Origin: Zymoseptoria tritici IPO323
Taxonomy: Eukaryota > Ascomycota > Dothideomycetes > Mycosphaerellales > Mycosphaerellaceae
Reading direction: 5' to 3'
DNA: 64,000 nt
Assembly (NCBI RefSeq): GCF_000219625.1
Contig: NC_018216.1
Location: 372,001-436,000 of the forward strand
Shown: one piece after another, positions 21,830-33,200 of the stretch
Layout: each line of letters starts with the position of its first letter
How positions within the stretch are numbered: the first letter of the stretch is position 1
Notes under the pieces: model-generated
Databases searched by the model: none
Seen by the model: the letters and a program-made list of their open reading frames with translations, nothing else
What the model was told of the DNA's origin: nothing
Position numbers and translations under genes: made by a program

Positions 21830-22408
21830 GCTTTACAGCCTTCTTAGCGAGTAACTTCTCGCGCTTTCCGAACATAAGCGGTCCCTTCTAGTCGAATTCG
21901 GCCTTGCCTTAGTGCAGATAGAGGCCGTTAACACCGGTAAAGGAGTTAAAGCGCCTAAAAGGGGGTTAACGGAGCTAAACAGACCTAAACTAACTACATA
22001 TACCCCTAAATGCGCACGTAGACCGCCTTGTAGGCCGCACAAGCCGCCGCAGCTATCGCTCCGGTACTATTAGCAGCAATAGCGGCCCTACGGAGCTTAT
22101 TAGCCCTCGTAATGTCGCCTTTAACTAGTTCCGGCATCTTTTAACTACATTAGCCCCCGAAAGCCCCCTTTTAAACCCGTACATACCTAGAAACAATCGC
22201 GGTTGGAGCAATTGTGACACTTTAGGTAATATTCGTCCTCATTATCAGCTGCCTACTTGTCCGGCGATTCGCGCGCAAAGAGGCAGAACTAGGCCAAATC
22301 GGCCTTGTTTAAGGGCTTGTTAAGGCAGTTGACGCACGGATTGCCCTTAAAGATGCCGTTAGCAGCGAATTGCTTACGTTAGGTCGCGATAGAGGCGGGT
22401 TGCGTCAT
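21830..22408 (-). pseudogene. antisense accessory ORF(s) in the Gypsy-A 3' region
   Basis: Between the end of pol and the 3' LTR, on the strand opposite pol, an ATG at 22406-22408 opens a frame broken only by TAA/TAG at likely Gln positions. It contains PCVNCLNKPLN and, after an acidic stretch, LKCHNCSNRDC, which suggests a two-part zinc-binding fold (CxxC ... CxxC-x3-DC). A second short frame starts near 22138 (MPELVKGDITRANK) and is alanine-rich. No known family recognised. The placement resembles the extra antisense genes of some LTR elements. Confidence 0.4.
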
Positions 22409-22778
22409 AATAGGCTCGTTCGGTCGCGGATAGGGTTGTTTAGTAAGAATAGCGGTTTTTTAATAAAAGTCGAGGTCGTCCGGTAGAAAATAGGGCTAAA
22501 AGGGAACTAAACGCTACGTTAGCACTATACAGGCTACAAATGCCCCTTAGGGGGGCACTTTTGGACCTATTTAGCTATCGGATAGGGTTAAGTTACACTT
22601 ACTAAGTCTGCACAAGGTTGTTAAAGAAGAGAAGAACTCGAGGGATCCGAGCCTAGGTTTTAAAGCCGTAGTAGACCCCGATTAAGGCCTTAGGCTATCA
22701 AACTTAGCAAACACTAAAAAGAATTTACTCGAGGTAAAACCGTTTAGAGCGCGACGCTCTACGCAAGGAGGGGGGCTA

Positions 22779-22993
22779 TGTTACATCTGCCTCCGCCGAA
22801 TACCGACAATCGGCATCTAATCCCCTGCCTTAGCGGCATATGCACCCCTACTAGGGCCTTTTAAGCTCGTTTAAGCCAGATTGCGCCTGTAGTATAAGGA
22901 TACATAGAATCTCCTCCTTCCGAGAGAGTATCGAATCGAGTCTGTTCTGAAGTGATTCATACTGCTACTCTATTCTTAACTGCACCTTTTACA
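22779..22993 (+). repeat. Gypsy-A 3' LTR
   Basis: 215-bp partner of the 5' LTR, preceded by the purine tract at about 22765-22776 and followed by the gtaga target duplication. Confidence 0.9.
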
Positions 22994-22998
22994 GTAGA

Positions 22999-24900
22999 GG
23001 TCCGGTTTCGTCGTCGCTATAGTTTCCGGTCCTTATAAGGGGACTAAAGAGGGGTTCGATAGTCTAAATGCTGTCCCTAGCCTATATCCGGCGTAGCTTA
23101 GGCCTGCCGGCTATTACATCTAAGACTCGGACTAAGGAGTCTAATCGTTAGGTCCTCCCTAGGTGCCTACGCTATAGTATTGCCTCTTAACTACTATTAC
23201 ATAGTATAAACAGCCCTAAATCCGGTCTCGTAGCTACCTGCCTAATACCTAAGGCTCGTAATTGTCCGTAAATTCTTCCCGTAACTCCTTATACTTGTAA
23301 TATGTTAGTAAATTCGAGTCCTTAATTATAGGCGTAGTCTATACATTCTTACGTATAAAACTACGCCGTTCTACTTATTCCTTCCTTCCTTCTTTATTAA
23401 CCTCCTTCGCTTCCTCGTCGACGCTACCGTCGACATTATTAAGCTAGCCCTAGCCTTCCCCCTCGTATCTATCTAAGAAGACTTTCCGCGGAGAGTGTTT
23501 AGCGATAGCTTCTTTCCGTTACCGCCCTTTCCCCGGCACTCCGCCGCGCCTCGCCGAGTTTCTACTATTATAAGCTAGTAGGGTTTCGTATATAACTATC
23601 CCGGCGGTAGTAGTAGTAGTAGTAGTAGTAGTAGCCGTCCTCCGAGTAGCTTTCCTACTATTAATAGCCCCGAGGGCTAGCGCCTCGATTAGCGTAATCG
23701 TAGCTATAATCGGCGTACTAGCTAGGAGGCCGGTAATAGTCTGCCGACATCCCCTTAGGCTTCGGGGAATGTGCCTCGGTCGAATTCTAATAGCTCCCTT
23801 ACCTAGCGTTTAGGTATATGTCCGGTCTAATTCTAGCCTACGACTAAGCTAATATAGATAGGGCCTCCTATTACCGTTCCTCCGAAGGCGAAGATTCCTA
23901 TAGGTCTCTATTCTCGTAAGGAGATAGCTATAAGCGACCTTCCGCTTACTCGCGTTCCTTACCTTCCTCCTTACCTATAGCCTCGCCCTCCGGCTTATAT
24001 ATTACCCTATATTAACTATATCCGTTGCCTCTAGCCTATTAGCTAATATAACCTCGCGCCGTAATAGCTTCCTATTACTACCTACTACGATATAAGGGAT
24101 AATCTAAGTAGTAAGTGCTCGCAGTATATTACTAATAAGTAGACTAATCGCTACTACCTCGTACTAGAGGAGGCCTTCCGCGCTATAAACATTCTCGATT
24201 ACCTATAATATACTATAAAGGATTACCTTTAGTAGAACCTTAGTATTACCGTCGACGATACTACTAACGACCCTATAGAGAAGACCGACGCCGCGAAGCG
24301 CCTCCTACGCCGGACTAACGTAGTTCGTAACTACGCCGCGAAGCTATACCCTTAGATTACGTCCCTAATTAAGGAGGTCTTTATCGCCGGTATAAATGCT
24401 CCTACTTACGCGCGTATTCTTACGTTCTTTACTAGGGCTCCCCCCCCTACGCGTAAGTATAAGGACTTAACTTCTAAGCCTATAGAGGAGTAGTAGATAG
24501 CCTACCGTTAGTCTCGTCGTACTAATATAATAGGTAAGAAGACGTAGTTTATAGCTAGTATAGAGGTATCGTCGTAGTAGCTATTTAATATCGTTACGGA
24601 CGGGCCCTTCGAGCGTCTTATTATTACGGATATAAGCCCTTATATACTCCGCCTCGTATACTACGGTTATTCGGCCTTTTAAGGGGCTATTAGTATAGAA
24701 TAGATATAAGGCGGGGCTCTTTTAGAGGGCATTAGGGTATAATAGATAACGTCGGTATAGTATTAAAGACTATAGTAGGGCCTAGCTTATTAGACTCCTT
24801 AGTCCGGTTCTTTATTTTTAGCTATAGAGCCTTTTAATTTTTAGCGTAGAGGGTAAGGTAAAAGTATACGACCTTATCTACGAGTTCTTTTCTTTTTTAG
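22999..24900. other. RIP-mutated region between Gypsy-B chromodomain and 3' end
   Basis: Saturated RIP composition with a (tag)n run at 23606-23634. The plus strand from about 24150 to 24830 reads as one frame interrupted almost only at TAG (segments such as NYAAKLYP, SLIKEVFIAGINAP and FTRAPPPTRKYKDL). This suggests a lost protein of about 220 aa antisense to Gypsy-B pol, with no family recognised. An 18-bp string, gactccttagtccggttc (near 24786), is identical to one just after Gypsy-A pol (near 21250), so some of this may come from another element. Confidence 0.4.
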
Positions 24901-24949
24901 TCGCGTAGGATACCTACCTATAGTAGTATTCGGGCCTATTTCGGGCCTA

Positions 24950-27900
24950 CCTTCGGCCTATAGCCGGGCTTACTTAATTTTAAACTCTTTAATAAGTTTA
25001 CTTACTCCTTCTATATTTTCCGCTAATATCTACTTATTATGTTCTAGGGAGTATCCTAACTATCGTACTAGATATTCCCTTATTTCCCGTATATCGCCCC
25101 TTATAGCTAGGATCCCTTCTACCTCCTAGTCGTCTTCCTTATTATCGTTAGGCTCGAGGGACTATACCGGGGGCAGTTAGTATCCCTCTTAGGCCCGATA
25201 TAGCTCTAGTAGGAATACGTAGAAGATAGGGTAGAACCGCTTTATCGATAGCGGAAGGTCGAGGCGGTAGGCTTACGTCCTAATCCGTTCCGTAATACGG
25301 AAGGGCCTAAGGAACTTATTATCTAGTTTCTAATAGGGTCGCCTAATCTTAATGTTCTTTCTTAATAGTAGTACCCTATTACTAACGTTATAGAACTTCT
25401 CTACCGTTGTCTTATTATAGTACTTCTTCTAAAGGGTCGCTATATACTCTAGGTATTCTTTTACTTTAGTAAACTCTATTACTCTATTTGCGAGATATTC
25501 GCGCGCGGCGTTAGCTAGCGACCTTACTTTAGATATTAGTCCTTTCGTAGGGAAGTCGTTTTATAATACGCTATTAATAGCGCCTAAATTAGACCTATAA
25601 GCGAGCTTTATTAGGCTAAATCTAGACCTAGAATAGACCTTAGTATTATAGGTATAAGCCGCTATAGGGAGAAGGATAGCCTAGTCGTCTTAGTCCTAGT
25701 TATAGTAGATACGGAGGTAAGCCTCGAGCTACTAGTTTATACGCTTAGTCTAGCCGTCCGTCTATAGGTAGAACGCCGTACTAAGCCGTTTCTTAATAGA
25801 GAGGTAGTAGAGTAGAGCGCTCTAGTATATACTTATAAAGATTAATCCTCGATCCGATACGATATCGTCCGGGGGGCCTATCTTATATATAATTCGATTA
25901 TAGATTAGGTCTCCTAGGGCGTTAGCGTCGATCGTATCGTTTATAGGGAAGTACTAGATATACTTAGTAAACCGGTCGACGATAACTAATATAGCGTTAT
26001 ATACCTTACCGTTAAATTCCTTAGATAGTAGTAAGCCGACGATAAAGTCTATCGATAGTAACTACTACGGTCTATTAGGAACGGAGAGGGGTTATAGCCG
26101 TCTATATAGCTTATAGTGCTTTATCTTAGTCCGCTAGTATATATCGTAGGTTCCGACGTAGTTATTAATATTGTTTATAAGCCCCTTCTAATAGTATTTA
26201 GAGGCAATAATCTCTTACGTATATTAGCGGCTATAGTAGCCTACGGTAGGATCGTTATAATTCCTTCTAAGGATTTCCCTTCTTAGCGATACCGCATTAG
26301 GAACATAGACTTTTCTATCGTACCGTAGGATTCTACTAGAGTCGAACGCCTACTGGTCGTCCTCTCCTACTAGGTCCGGGTCTAATTCGGGTATACCTAG
26401 GGCCTACTTTAGGGCTAAGGCGGCTATACCTAAATTTCGCGCGGTTATTCGACTTCTTTGTTCCTAAATAAAGGGATCCGCTTACTAGATATCCTTAATT
26501 AGATTAACGAACGAGGCCGGTAGCTCCGCCGAGTTTACTATCTTCCCCTCCGCCGTAGTAGTAATAAGGTAGTATAGAATATATATAGCGCTTCTAATTA
26601 AGGTATCGTCCTCGATACTATAAACTACGTATATACTCTATTTACGTATCGAGAATCGTGTTTCTTCTAACGCGTTAGGCGCGTAGCCCTCCGGGCTATC
26701 TATTCCTTCCCTAGGCTCCTATACCGATATAACTATAGGGCTATTACTAGCCTTATATAGGTCTAAAGTAGAGCCGTCCGGGAATAGCGTTCTTAGCGAC
26801 TATTAAAGGATAGGGAGGGCCCCTTATAGCTCGTCTTCCTTTACGCCTTCCTTAAAGCCTATAAAGTAGTTAGAGCGGCGTAATAAGCTATCTATAGGAT
26901 TTAATTTCCCTAGCTTATATTTAATAACGAAGTCGTGGTCGGCGACGAGGAACACCTGTACGTGGTGCCGGCTACGAACCTGCGACGATACCGTCGTTGC
27001 AGAGCCAAGTTTCCTCCGGAGGATTGGAGAGGCCGTCGATCCCTCTTCCCTTACAACAACAACAACAACACGACCTGGAGGTACGCCTCCCATTAAAACA
27101 CAAGCTACAGAACAACAGCACGATTCGAACGAATAGCTCTCTACGCTACGAACAAGAAGAAGAAGAAGAAGAGCAGTCCACTCTGTCCTATACGCGCACC
27201 TCCTCGAAATCCGAATCGAAATCGCATGTCCCTTCTCTAGTAGAGACGTCGTTGCCCTCGAAAGGAAGCATATATGCACTTTAAAGAGCTGGAACTCGGT
27301 GGAATCTACAACTCTGCAATTAACCTGCGTAGCTGTATACGTTTGGAAGCGTTATATAGTTCCACAAAGGCATATTAAGGACAAGAGAAGACAGCGAGTT
27401 GGACAGCTGCTTTTGCACTGCTTTTGCAAATTTGTAGCGTGTATGCGAAGCGGAAGGATCCGCTGAAAATTCTGCAAAAGCTTGGCGCGAAAATTCTGCA
27501 GCCTTAGGCTGCAACACTTGTTTGATTTCCTTTGTCTCGCATTTGTTTAAAGTCCTTTAGCATTGCCTTAGGCACGGGGTCTCCCCTAAGGTTAAAGAAT
27601 ACCGAAAAATCTAATTGTAACTAGATCTACTGCTTTGCCTTTATAGCAAAGCCGTCCTACATAGTCTTGGACTCCGAAAGGACGTAAATGGAACAAACAA
27701 ACAAACAAACAAAACAATAACGAAGTCGTACGTAGCGAGGGTCTCGGCGATACGAGCCTTACGCCCGTTAAGTATCTTCGTTATTATAAAGTAGCGTAGG
27801 TTATAGTAGTTAGTTATTACCTATATTAGATAGGTAGCGCCCTTTAAGTAATACTACTATATCTTAAAACACTCCGATATCGCTATTAATTCCTTATCTA

Positions 27901-29670
27901 GTATATAGTACCGGATCTTTAGTCCTACCTAGCTCTTAGAATAATAAGCTACCGGGTGCTAGTAGCGGTTACCGTTAGTATTCTCTTTTAGCTAGAGGAG
28001 GATACCGGAGTAGGCGGTATCTAATATATTTATAATAACTATAATCGGGAGGGATAGATCGAAGTACTAAAGTAGAGGTACGTCTATAAAGGCCTGTTTT
28101 AGGTCTAAAAACGCTCTATTAGAGGTCTTATTCTACTCGAAGGGTCTACGGACTACCTACTTCTTCCCTCGTTTCCTCTTATCTATAACCTAGCTACTAG
28201 ATAGTATATTATTTAGGGGCCTCGCGATCTTCGAGTACCTATATATAAACCTCCTATAGAAGTTTACGAACCCTAAGAATACCTATACGTCCCTATAGGA
28301 CTTCGGTGTAGGCTATTTATAAATAGCCTCGATCCTCTTTTAGTCTATAACTATACCTCCTAGTATAATAATAAACCCTAAGAACTCGACGCGATCCGTA
28401 TAGAACTTACACTTTATAGGTTTTATATATAGCTTCTACTCCTCTAGTCGCTTAAGGACTTATTTAACGTATCGGTAGTATTCCTCCTCGTTCTTCGAGT
28501 AGATAAGTATATTATCTAGGTATACTATATAGATAGTGTCGATAAGCCCTATAAGGGCCTTATTAATATACGCTTAGAACGTCGCTAGCGTATTAGCTAG
28601 CCTAAATAGTATAACTAGGTACTCGAATAAGCCGTACCTTATTTTAAACGCTATCTTCTACTCGTCTCCCTCCTTAATCCTTATCCTATAGTAGGCGTCC
28701 CTTAGGTCTAATTTAGAGAAGATTCGGGCCTAACTTAGGCGATCTAGTATCTCGCTAATAAGGGGGAGAGGGTATCGGTTCTTAATAGTAACTCGGTTTA
28801 ATCCCCTATAGTTAATATATAGCCTTATCTTACCGTCCTTTTTAGGGACGAATAGAATAGGCGCCCCGTATAGGCTCTTACTAGGCCTAATCTAGCCCTT
28901 CTTTAAGGCCTTATTAATGTACTCGCGTAGGATAACTAGCTCCTTCTATAAGAGGTTATATATCGGCATTTAGGGGGGTATCTTCCCCTCCTTAATATTA
29001 ATCGTATAGTTATACTAGCTATTACGGGCTATAATGCCGGCGAGCTCCTTACTAAATACGTCGTAGTCGTAGTATTCGGGAGGGACGCGGTTAAGGTCCG
29101 CTTATTCTACCGCGGCGACGGTAAGTATAGTCCGATAGACCTATTTCGGTAGTTCGCTTAGCTCTAGTTTATCCTTATATACATCGCGGTAGCGTTCGTA
29201 GTATAATAGCGCTACGATCTAGTGTTCGTATTACTTATTCGGGTCTACCTCCGTTAGGTCGCGGTCCCTATCGATATAAATTGCTATAGGTTCTATAATA
29301 GCGCTATCTAGGGCGTTAATATCTACTGTTTTAGGGATAATGTCGGCGTCCTCCTTATCCTCCTATACCGCCGATCCGACTAGGAATTGTCCTTCCTATT
29401 CGAATACGGCCTCTCCGCTAAAGATAGCGTATAGTACTATACTAGTAGGATAGTCTCTTTAGGGCTAGCTCTCGTCCTCTTCTTCCGCGTCGTCGCTATC
29501 GTCGTTAGCTATAGCCTATACGAATCTCCCCGACCGGAAATAGATAAGAGGGTTAGATACGAGGATCTAGTCCTATCTAAGTACTATATCGTATTTAGTA
29601 AAGGTAGCTACCTAGAAGGTCTAGTTTATACCTCTTTTAGCTCCTTTCGAGTCCTTTGCTAGTACTATTA
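24950..29670 (-). pseudogene. Gypsy-B pol polyprotein, RIP-broken
   Basis: Minus-strand reverse transcriptase (DTIYIVYLDNILIYSR near 28500), RNase H and integrase, then an integrase C-terminal segment (RVLLLRKNIKIRRPYQKLDNKFLRPF) and a chromodomain. In-frame stops fall mostly at presumed Gln/Trp codons, and the RT active-site Asp is Asn (YLDN). Interrupted by a SINE-like copy at 26937-27715 and bounded on the right by the LINE insertion. Confidence 0.72.
26937..27715 (+). mobile_element. SINE-like element, copy 3 (different 5' module)
   Basis: A 779-bp insertion with a 14-bp target duplication (aataacgaagtcgt at 26923-26936 and 27716-27729). From about 27100 on it matches copy 2, including the (CAAA)n tail and the hairpin at 27632-27652. 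Its first roughly 160 bp are unrelated to the 5' ends of copies 1 and 2. Hardly affected by RIP. Confidence 0.82.
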
Positions 29671-30049
29671 GGTCGTAGCCCTTTTGTTTGTTTGTTTTGT
29701 TTGTTTGTTCCATTTACGTCCTGTAGGAGTCTATGACTATGTAGGACGGCTGTCTCGCGACAGCAGTCTATCTATGTACAATCGTTGTTCTCTCGTATCT
29801 CTTAACCTTAGGGAAAGACCCGTGCCTAGGATAGTAGCTAGCTAGTATCGAAGGACTTTAAAGAAAGACAAATAAGGAAAAGTAAAAGGAGTGTAGGCTA
29901 GACGGTCTCGTCTTCGCCTCTTGCTAGGTGCTAGGACCTAGAAGCAATCTTTGTGTCCGAGAGAAAGGTAGTAAGGTGTTTCCGGAGTTCCTTATCTTCT
30001 ACTATTTCTAGTAGAGATTGTGCTTGTCGTAGCGGTAGTAGCCTAAATA

Positions 30050-33000
30050 CATCGTAGATAGGGCAGCTACATACGAGGTGTTCTGCTGTTTCTCGTCGTC
30101 CGCAAGGGCAGTCTAGCGTCGTTACGTGTCTAAAGCGATAGAGATAGGACTTTAGGTATCCGTGTCCTAATAGGATAGTATAGAAGGCACTAGTTAAAGC
30201 GCGTCTTCCTCCTATTCTATGTTTTCCTAGCGAGCTCTATAGAAATCGACTAAGGTAGCTATTTGTATTCCTAGGTACCTTATTAATCTCCTGTTGTCTT
30301 GCTATTTCGTATCGGGTTTTCTAGACGCTAAAGAGATCGTCTTTTGCGTAGTTAGCCCTCTCGTGTTCTACGAAATGCTTGTATTGTCGGAGTCGATAAT
30401 AGAGTAGTTATATCTGTGTTCTCTATCGTTTTTGCGGAAGTATCTCTCTCGAGTCCTCGTGTCGGACTTCTCGCGTATCCGAAGGCGCGCTTTAGATAGC
30501 GAGTCTTACGGGGTAGTTTTCGGGTAGCTTTGCTACGCGTAGAGAGTATAAAATTAACTGTCTCTCTAGGCGTAGATCCGGGGGGAAGAGATTTGACTCT
30601 ACTTCGGACGGGACATTTAGGGCGGTACGGAAAACGCCTAGGATCTTTCTACAAGCTTTACTTTATAGAGATACTAGAGGTTTTATACTCTTTTTCGACC
30701 GCTACTAAACCGGGGCCCTGTAGTCTGCTATTATAGTAACGCAGGCTAGGTAGATCTTTCTTAACGATATAGAAGATAGACCGCGTTCGGTATTTGCTAG
30801 TCTTTCTAATCGATAGAATGCTGCTTGTGCTTATGCCGATCTTATTGCAATGTGCTCCTTAAAGGTAAGACCGGCGTCTAGCTAAATCCTAAGCCACCTT
30901 ATCGCTTTCTTTACCGGGCGAACAATATCGCCGTTTGGAAGAATTACCGGGCAATCGGACCCTTTCCTTTTCGAGAAGTGTACTAGGTCTGTCTTTGCTA
31001 GGTCGAAAGCAATCGAGTTCTTCTTTCCTAGGTCTATTAGCCTTCTTGCCTTACGTTCTAGTACTTTAGAGTTCTTCTTAAGGGACGTAGACGAGGTAGA
31101 TAGTCTAATGTCGTCGACGTAGGAACTAGGAGTAACTCCTTATAGCGAGAAGAATATGTCGCGCGTATAGATAAGAAAGAGGATAGGAGACATCGGGCTG
31201 CCTTGCGGAACGCCGATCTCTACGTCCTAGAATTCCTGTATCTGTCCGTCGAATGCTATTCGTAGGCGTCTATTGCTTATAAACGACTAAACCTAACGTA
31301 TAAGGCTGTGCGGAAGCCTTAACTGGATTATTATTCTTAACAGTCGGTTCTTTGTAACGTAGTCGTATGCTCCTCTTACGTCGAGGAAGATAACCGAAGT
31401 CTTCTTTTTCTTTCTTCGATTCTCCTCGATTTCGTTCGTTAAGAGAAGTACCGTATCGATAGCCGATTTCTTCTTTCGCCCTCCTAACTACGAGTCGTGT
31501 AGAAGGGGCTTCGTCTCTGCGATAATCCCTAGGCGTTTTGCGAGTATTCTCTCGCTAATCTTGCCGAGGTAGTTTAGGAGAGAGATAACTCGGTAGGCCT
31601 TAGGGACCGAATAGTCTAGTTTTCCCGGCTTTGCTAGAACTACGCCTGTCGCAACTTTCCAGCATCGGGGGTGGTGTCCTTCGTCGAGTAGCCTACTGTA
31701 TATACGTAGAAAGGTAATAGGAATAGCGCCGTACGCTTTACTAATAATAGCTTGCGTAATACCGTCTAGGCCCGGCGTTTTTCCTTTTACTATCTTCGTG
31801 CTATAGGCGGCAGCGAGTTCCTCTTCGGTTAGCGTAGTCCAGCCCTAATCCCCGGCTGTATACGCTTCCTAACGGCTAGGTAGAGGTTCCTCGGCAGGAG
31901 GGCGCGGAAATAAGGCTTTAGAGAAGGCCTTATATTTCCCCTCGAAAGAATCTTCGTTGTTTATCGTAGGTATCTATCTTCGGCTGCTATTCCTAGTATA
32001 GGACATAGCTTTAAAGATAGATTTCGAGTCTTCTTTTTTAAGGAAAGCGTTCTAGTAGTTCTTCTTAGCTGTTTTAATAGCTTGGAAGTACTCGTTTCTC
32101 GCTTTCGTATACGCCTCTTTCTCGTCTAGCGTCGGCGTACGTCCGTAGGTAAAGGTCTGTCTATATGTTCTAGATATTGTACGGCGTAGCGTGCGTAGCT
32201 CTCTATTCTACTAAGGTTTTGCGCAGGCGTGTACTACTTTCTCTAGGATTGCTCCCCGCATCGATTCGGTAATATACGAGGTTAAGGAGTCTGCGATGTC
32301 GTCGAGGGAGTTCGTATAGTTAATAGACGTCGCCTTGCTTATTAGGAGATCTGTAAACAGTTCCTAATCCGCGGAAGCTATATCTAGAACTACTTTCTTC
32401 TATTAGGCTCGATCTTGCGCGCTAATAAGGTCTATAGATATAGCCTTATAGTCTAAGCCTGTCGGAATCGTTCTCTAGTCGATTTCTTTCGTAGATAAGG
32501 ATCCTCTTGTAAACGTAAGGTCTAGGACCGACTCTGCGTCTAGGTGCGGCCTATAGAAGGTCCCGACACCTATCGTATTACGTAGAGTAAAGCCCTGGTC
32601 TTCTATCTACTTTATAAATTCGCGGGCGCTAGTAGTATCCTTTCCCCTCGGATCCTAGGACGGGTGTCTAAGGTTAAAGTCTCCTACTAGTAGAGTGTTT
32701 AGAAGGAACGTGTTGCGTAGAGAGTAGAGGATTCTCTCTGTTGTTCGTCGGTTTTGCGGGTTCTTAGTATCCCGAAGGTCCTTCTCGTTATAGAGATTAA
32801 CTATCTAGATCTTGTTGCCCTTCTTATCTGAAATAACAAAGGAAAGTATGTCGCTGTCGTCTAATAAAATAGGAGAGATATTAACGTTAAGTCTTGTGCT
32901 AATATATAGCATTGTTCTTGGCCGGATCGTCGAATCCGTAGTCGTTAGGAATAGCTGGTTGTATTCCCGGTGTGCGATAGATCTTGTCTCTTTGTAGCCT

Positions 33001-33200
33001 ATTATCGGGTCTTCTATAGTCTACGGTTCCTAGACTAGTAGAAGGTCGGCTTTCTGCTTAACCGCGACGTCTAAGGTAGACTCTGTAGCCTCGATAGATC
33101 GGTTAAGATTAACGTAGAAAATCCGTAGAGAGTGTTCTAACATATAGAACGTTCTAGGGGCCTCCCTTTCTATTGTATACGATCCTTCGCCTTTTCGACT
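30050..33200 (-). pseudogene. LINE ORF2: endonuclease / reverse transcriptase
   Basis: Starts near 33130 with FYVNLNRSIEATESTLDVAV and KADLLLVQEP, the beginning of an AP-like endonuclease. GDFNLRHPSW follows, then RT motifs including PQGSP and YVDD, and a terminal zinc-type segment LDCPCGRRETAEH. This would nick target DNA and prime reverse transcription there. Several in-frame stops make it inactive as written. I could not confirm an RNase H domain. Confidence 0.75.

Larger units (their letters stand above)
14582..22993 (+). mobile_element. Gypsy-A: complete Ty3/Gypsy chromovirus
   Basis: LTRs of 215 bp (14582-14796 and 22779-22993) run from TGT to ACA and are flanked by a perfect 5-bp target duplication, gtaga (14577-14581 and 22994-22998). 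Order on the plus strand: gag, protease, reverse transcriptase, RNase H, integrase, chromodomain-like end, then a 1.4-kb 3' region, a purine tract (aaggagggggg) and the LTR. Without its SINE-like insertion and target duplication it is about 7.6 kb. The two LTRs differ at five positions, all transitions, four of them at CpA or TpG. Inserted inside Gypsy-B, so younger than it. Confidence 0.88.

Noticed and set aside
26824..27279. Minus-strand frame of 151 codons
   Set aside because: It spans the border between Gypsy-B and SINE-like copy 3, so it is an accidental fusion frame.
11450..27715. SINE-like copies as classical tRNA-derived SINEs
   Set aside because: The TTCGAA-centred site in their body is palindromic and a poor B-box in tail direction; no A-box found near the 5' end, so the promoter type is left open.
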